Of a stretch of 64,000 nucleotides of DNA, positions 58,660 to 64,000 are shown piece after piece. The DNA is from Sclerotinia nivalis. Taxonomy: Eukaryota; Ascomycota; Leotiomycetes; Helotiales; Sclerotiniaceae. Under the pieces are notes generated by a model, which was not told the DNA's origin, ran no database searches, and was given only the letters and a program-made list of their open reading frames with translations. The stretch is from contig JAPEIS010000012.1 in assembly GCA_029531795.1 (NCBI GenBank), positions 2,232,001 to 2,296,000 of the forward strand, read 5' to 3'. Within the stretch, counting starts at the first letter, position 1. Each line of letters opens with the position of its first letter. The position numbers were made by a program, and so were the translations under genes.

Positions 58660-59275
58660 TCAAGCACGACCGCCACTTTGAAGAATCCTCGCAATATTTT
58701 CAGTACTCTTCTCATACGTCGTCTCTAAATATTGTAACTTCTTCCCCAAATTATCAATATCGGATTTCAGCTCCTTGGTCTCGCTTTTTAATCTCTTGTC
58801 CACATCGGCTGTAGGGCTGAAAACGAACCTATCCAATCATTAATGCCTGTTACATCTATCTATCTATCTTGTGAAGTGATCATGTGGTTTAATACAAGTA
58901 AAATGATGTTGTGAGAAGAAAAGGCAAGGGAGTTGTAGATTTGAATGGAAGTGTAAGGGATAAATACATTTTACCAACTCCTTCATAGACATTGGTGTTG
59001 GGTGGTAACGTGGATACCTCGGTGGATGTAAGTTCAAGTAAACGGATTTCGCGTTGTTTGAGAGAGATTTGAGATTTGACGACACTGATTTGTTGTTCGG
59101 CTTGAATAGCTTGAGACTGAATTTCGTTGACAAGCTATTAGATTGTTAGTAAATCTTACTTTGGTTTTGATATTGGAGGATTTTGGGGGGAGGGGGGGAG
59201 GGGGGGAGAGGCTCATATCAAGAGTCTTTGGTGCTTAAGTTTTACCTTTTGTAAAGCTTCGTTTGAGATAGACAT
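58660..59275 (-). CDS. PFD1: Prefoldin subunit 1
   Basis: Predicted 121-aa beta-type prefoldin subunit of the hexameric chaperone that passes nascent actin and tubulin to the CCT chaperonin. Exons 59275-59246, 59134-58968 and 58828-58660 join in phase: MSISNEALQK, then LVNEIQSQAIQAEQQISVVK, and EGVGKM joined to FVFSP. The two long coiled-coil helices flank the beta hairpin ELTSTEVSTLPPNTNVYEGV, the hallmark of subunit 1, and the second helix runs from DVDKRLKSETKELKSDID to the end. Length is normal. All exons are too short to stand out as open frames, so the gene is easy to miss. Confidence 0.93.
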
Positions 59276-60309
59276 CTTTGTATATGTGTGTGTGTATGTG
59301 TATATGTATATGTATATGTAACTGGGTGCCAATAATGCTGGATTTGAGAATATGGTTCTTCACGCTTCTTCACAATATATGCTTCTTGTTGAATACTGTC
59401 TGTCTGCTTGCTTCAATTATGCGTGGGGAACTATTTTCAAAAATGTCATGTGTTGACCGATAAGAAGTTCGATAAGAAAGGCGGTAAAGTTGAAGTTGGT
59501 GGCAGAATAGATAGTTATCCAACTTCCAAAACCCATGATGATATGATAGAGAGTAACATTAGATATGATACCTCGGTTGTTGTAATTATCTTGTAAGCTT
59601 GTTCTTGTTCTAGTGCTTCACTGAAATACACGTGAAAGTAAAGCTTAAATCTAATGCAAGAAAAGTTATCTGAAAAGTAGTTACCAGCAAAAAGATACTT
59701 CAGTACATGAGCTAAATTTATATAAAGTATATATATATATATTGTTAACCTTACAAAGAGAAACCACTTTGACAGTTTGGCACTTGACTTTACTCCTTTC
59801 GCTCTTACTGATCAGTCAACCCATTGTATATAACCTCATACTCAAAGAGAATACAAATATATTTTAATAATTCATTCAAACCTCTAGATATTAGCTCCCG
59901 TAGCTTCCGGTCAAAACGGTTCAACGGCTTCAAAAAATATCGCATCAGATCCACCTTTTCTACCCATATCTGGAATGACGTTGCATTTTTCAAGCATTTC
60001 TCACATTCGACAGGGTCGGCCCTTCACTTCCTGACACAATCAGATCGGTACCAAAGTAGTTTCCTTGACTAGAACAGTAAAGAACCAGCTAATGCTGCTT
60101 GCTAATGAACTCGAAGTCGAAAGATTATGTTTATTAGCCCAATCTAGATATTTCCAATCTTTTCAATCTTTTGAATTGTTCATTTATTCAAGTAGATTTT
60201 GGTTGTCATTCTTGTCTCTTGTTGCTGCGATATCAAACTATCACCCCGCCCTGTGCGTACATTGACCTACGGGCGATCATAACAACAAGCTTTCTCCACG
60301 ATTTTCACC
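59276..60309. promoter_or_regulatory. Divergent region prefoldin 1 / ceramidase
   Basis: About 1 kb between divergent starts. A TG/TA simple repeat at about 59281-59319 lies in the prefoldin 5' flank and a TA run at about 59731-59742. No gene or RNA seen. Confidence 0.5.
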
Positions 60310-61535
60310 ATGGGTTTCCATCTCCCATCAATTCCATATCCTCCAGCGCGACCAGAAGAAGGTTTTTGGGCTCCCGTAACATCTACCATAAATTGGTGTG
60401 AAGGCAATACCTCCAAACTTCAGATTGTCGCTATCATCTTCTAACATTGGACCATAGAGGACTACTATGCTACTATTTACTCCGCCGAAATCGTCAACAC
60501 TCTTACCAACCTACTTTTTATATGGCTTTGCATCAAAGGTACTCGGAATTGTCTGAAGTATGACCATGATAGCGTATTCCTGGTGGCCTTTCTAGGTTAT
60601 GGTGCTGTAGGCACAGGTGAGTAGTTGGCCAATCTTCATAATACTCAGACTAACATAGCTAAGGCTCATTCTTGTTCCATTCAACCTTGAAATGTAAGTC
60701 ATGTCTATCAAATGAAAGCATTCAACTATTGACACGATTGTGTAGATCCTATGCAACTTGTTGATGAACTTTCTATGATTTATACTACCTGCTTGATGTG
60801 CTATGCGACTTTCTCCTTTTCTCAATCCCGCATCTTCAGACAAGTATTAGCATTTAGCTTAATATTTTTGTCCGTATTCATAACGGTAAGCAGATGGTCT
60901 CGTCCTCACTTCCTCAATTTGTAATGCTAAGGCAAGAATATTAATAGCTTTACTACCATTACCTCCAAGACCCCGATTTCCATCAGAATGCATTTGCGCT
61001 TCTCACAGCTACCGTACTTTTCCGTTCCATGTATGTTATGGAAGTTAACATACGTCCTTCTCTTCGAAAAAAATATGCTACCACAGAACTTTCTCACGAA
61101 CATCCTGATACTACTCATTCCGAGCGCTTAGCAAATGAAAAGAGACAACATGATATTTTGAAAGAAATGTGGTTGATGGTTGGCTTAGGTCTTTCCATAT
61201 TTCTCGGTGGTTTTGGTATATGGTCTTTGGACAATCATTATTGCTCGACGGTTAGACAATGGAGACATGAGATTGGACTTCCATGGGGATTATTACTCGA
61301 AGGACATGGTTGGTGGCATTTGATGACGGGTATTGGATCATACTTCTATTTGGTTTGGGGTATCTGGCTACGACATTGCTTGAATGATAAGCAAGATGAA
61401 TACGTTTTGAATTGGCCACATTACTTCAGTCTACCGGAAGTTATCACGCGTCCTGAAAGTAGCAAAATCTCGAACGGAAAACGGAACGGGAAACGAAACG
61501 GACATATCAAAGATGAATCTAGAAAATCCGTTTAA
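60310..61535 (+). CDS. YPC1: Alkaline ceramidase (YPC1/YDC1 type)
   Basis: Predicted 336-aa integral ER/Golgi enzyme that splits ceramide into sphingoid base and fatty acid. Exons 60310-60403, 60458-60616, 60664-60693, 60746-60885 and 60948-61535 are in phase. The N-terminus reads GFWAPVTSTINWCEEDYYAT, a family signature that is restored only if intron 1 is a GC-AG intron (60404-60457, with CTAAC branch site). Zinc-ligand candidates are the His in SFLFHSTLK, the Asp in VDELSMIY and the pair in GHGWWHLMTG. About seven hydrophobic helices are visible. The C-terminus is polar and basic (NGKRNGKRNGH). Alternative joins that use a GT donor near 60397 break the frame. Confidence 0.93.
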
Positions 61536-62162
61536 AAAGGTTGTTTATGGTGGTTTGTTATGGCTTTAGGAATACCGCTTTAGAATACCTCTTTAGAATA
61601 GAGCGTGGGCATCGAGTATGAGTGGTTGTCTGATTAGACATAAAATATTGATACCCTTTTTATAGATTATAAATTATACCAACCTCGAACTTTTTCTATT
61701 GATTCAACAGATTGTATAATTTTTAGTACCTGAAAGGATTATTCGAACTGGGTGACCTCCACGATAAGCTCTAGCCTTGTCTAAAAACGTACAACCAGCC
61801 TTGCGCAAATCTACAAGCCCCAACAGGGTTAAATCTTAATCATGATTGGCTGAATAATCAATTCGTGGCCAATATCGATGGAATAGTTTCAGCCACGGCA
61901 ATACGCAATACGCAAGCCTTCGAAGTGAGCATACATTTAATGAAGTATACGTACTTTTTCTACGAATAAATATGCAAATTTACCCAAGATACTTTTCCCA
62001 ATATTGTCCATCGACTTCGAGAATTTCTGAAAGCAAATAAAGTCAATCTCATGCTGCGAGGCTACAACAATTTCCTATTCTGGATCATGATATGCAATGC
62101 ATGATTTGATCAAACAACAATTTACGGGAGCAACGTGTTTCATTTCTGAAGCTTGAAAGATC
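61536..62162. promoter_or_regulatory. Intergenic between ceramidase and SGM1-like gene
   Basis: Holds the ceramidase 3' flank and the SGM1-like promoter. A GTTCGAATA-like sequence near 61740 faintly resembles a tRNA T-arm but no cloverleaf can be built. Nothing else supported. Confidence 0.5.
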
Positions 62163-64000
62163 ATGACTAGTCCTGCAAAACAAAGCTCCTCAAGATGGGG
62201 GTCATTTTTGTCACAAGCTGTAGGAGGATTGGAATCAAGACTAGATAATATATTGGCAGAAGGACAAGAAGGACAAGCAAACAAACCAGCTTCTACGGCT
62301 GGCAGTACAGTTGCAGCAAAACCAGAGGCAGGTATGGAAATCCGTCTAAAGTTTTTGGAATATGCATTGATCTGACAGTGCCTCTAGCAATTTCTCGAAG
62401 TGGATCAAATAGTAGTAGGACAAACGATCGATTACAAGAACGTCTAGCAAGGGCGGTAGCTGCAAAGAATGCACAGAAATCCGGTACACAATCAATATCT
62501 TCCAATGTACCTTCGAGAACTGGTAGTCCAATCACAGTTGGTGAAAGTCCAAGACAGAGTCTAGATGCAAGTTCTAGCGCAGGAGGTGACGAGGCTGCGA
62601 AACGCATTTCGCAAGACTTTGGGTCTCCTGCAAATAGGAATGCTGTCGACTTGGATACACCTACTGTGGAGGTTCGACCAAGTACCCCTGTCACTGAACC
62701 CACTTCAGATTCCCTTCAGGCATCACCCAGTGTAATTGCCTTGAAGGCTGAACCGACTTCCCGTTTATCGACAGATTCTACCAGGTCTAATATACCTAGA
62801 GGATCTATTGATTCTATTCAATCATCTGAGCCGATACCACGCTCATCGGTTGATGAGCTACCGATGACGATTTCAGCACCAGACGTGGTTCCAACGTCAA
62901 AGACCCCGGCTGAACTAGAAGCTGCGCTCAGTCAGCTTCAGTCAGACTATGAAACCTCAGAATTACAAAGACAGGAGGAAATTCATGGATACATAGAACG
63001 TATTGATGCACTGCAGGCAAAATTACAATATTTAGCAAAAGAAAGTCTGGAATCGGCTAGCAACGCTAAGAATGCTGCACCATCAGGCAGCCTGGAAAGA
63101 AAATTGGCCGAAAAAGAACAACAAGTCATTTTACTCATGGAAGAGGGCCAGGTTTTGTCTAAGAAGGAGTTAACCCATATGACGACAATCAAAAAGCTTC
63201 GTGCCAAAATTATTGAGAACAACAAAGAAGTCACGGAAGCGAAAAAGAAACAGGAAAAGGTTGAGAAAGAGGCTGCATCTCTGGCAGAGCGCGTTAAACG
63301 AGCTGAGGGTGCTGAGAAGAGTCTCAGTGAAAGGAATCATGTGATTAATCGACTTCGAAAGGAGCTTGATGCGATTAAGATCGAGAGAGATACTAAGGAT
63401 ACGATTATCACAAATCTAAAAGCTCAACTCGAAGATGATGCTGCTCATGAAAAACAAGCAGAGGCCAAAATTGCTCATGAAGCACTTGAGGTCGAGAAGA
63501 AACGTGTTGCTGAACTTGAGGATGATATTTCTAACCTCAAAATCGAGAAGCAGCTTGTTAATGACAGAGCACAGATACAAATTAAAGAGCTCAGGGAGAA
63601 GATGGATAGGGAAGCAGAAAATGCTCGAATTGCAGCTCTTGAAATGAAAAATGAGCAACAAATGTTAGAGAGTAAATTAGAGGTTATGAGAGCTAGAGCT
63701 GAAGAAGTATCATCTGGTGCTACTGGTGATGCGCAAGCAAAACTTTTACGTCAAATCGAAACCTTGCAAACACAATATGCTGTTGCAAGTGAGAATTGGC
63801 AAGGTATTGAAGCTTCATTAACGGCACGTGCAACTAGCCTAGAAAAGGAGAGGGATGAAGCGACTAAGCGAGAAGCTGAGGTTAGGCGAAAAGCTCGTGA
63901 AGTGGTATGTATTAGTTGTCTATATTTCTATGAACTATTGCTAATCAAGCTTAGGCTTTAAAAGCTAAACGTAATGAAGATGAATTGGAAGAAACTAGGT
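62163..64000 (+). CDS. SGM1: Golgin SGM1/TMF-like, partial at window end
   Basis: The 5' part of a Golgi coiled-coil protein of the TMF1/Sgm1 family, which binds Rab6/Ypt6 through its C-terminus. Exons 62163-62331, 62388-63904 and 63955 onward; the last runs off the window, so at least 577 codons are present. The N-terminus SSRWGSFLSQAVGGLESRLD is an amphipathic, ALPS-like segment; a Ser-rich linker follows; from about residue 245 the TMF-type coiled coil begins (IERIDALQAKLQYLAKESLE, GSLERKLAEKEQQVILLMEE, GQVLSKKELTHMTTIKKLRA). The C-terminal Rab-binding domain lies beyond the window. The combination of N-terminal motif and TMF core makes this assignment firm. Confidence 0.9.

Noticed and set aside
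61735..61805. Possible tRNA on the minus strand (AGTTCGAATAATCC)
   Set aside because: The B-box is imperfect and no acceptor, D or anticodon arms can be formed around it.

Overview
This is eukaryotic DNA from a filamentous ascomycete. Genes are short and mostly interrupted by 45-60 nt introns with GTAAGT/GTATGT-like donors, CTAAC/CTGAC-like branch sites and YAG acceptors. The protein set is that of a Pezizomycotina fungus. The style of the proteins and AT-rich intergenic DNA suggests Leotiomycetes, possibly Botrytis/Sclerotinia (inference, not tested). I see no bacterial, phage, CRISPR or intact transposon content, and no rRNA or convincing tRNA gene.

I reconstructed 25 protein genes by joining exons in phase. 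Left part (1-17 kb): a Ure2-like glutathione S-transferase (-), an FMP30/NAPE-PLD metallo-hydrolase (-), a two-RRM SR splicing factor (-), kinetochore NDC80 (-) head-to-head with peroxin PEX14 (+), an HSL-type esterase (+), and HMG-CoA synthase (-). Middle (17-40 kb): a 4.9-kb gene-free block, a type II membrane protein of a fungal family (+), a 3.1-kb gene-free block, the tethering protein MDM1 (-), tRNA m7G methyltransferase TRM8 (-), a small membrane protein (+) nearly touching homoserine dehydrogenase HOM6 (-), a CCDC174-like nuclear protein (+), and the six-BRCT replication-repair scaffold RTT107/Brc1 (-). Right part (40-64 kb): an AKT2-like peroxisomal hydrolase ending in SKL (+), TRAPPC11 (-), RXT2 of the Rpd3L deacetylase complex (+), OPI3 (+), a NIT2-type amidase (-), the mitochondrial glycine carrier HEM25 (+), a coiled-coil protein with a fungal C-terminal domain (-), prefoldin subunit 1 (-), alkaline ceramidase (+), and the 5' part of the golgin SGM1/TMF (+), cut by the window end.

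The genes are a housekeeping mix, not a biosynthetic cluster. Lipid and membrane themes recur (FMP30, HMG-CoA synthase, MDM1, OPI3, ceramidase, TRAPPC11, SGM1), as do peroxisome (PEX14, SKL hydrolase) and mitochondrial (HEM25, FMP30) functions, but nothing shows they act as a unit. I did not find a new multigene system. The points most worth a second look are: a strand-asymmetric pattern in which transcript 3' ends are G-rich and the skew flips at convergent gene junctions; two enzymes with in-frame, acid-free N-terminal extensions that look like alternative mitochondrial presequences (NIT2 and the GST); a 7-nt microexon in PEX14; a GC-AG intron in the ceramidase; and a long intron inside RRM2 of the SR-protein gene.
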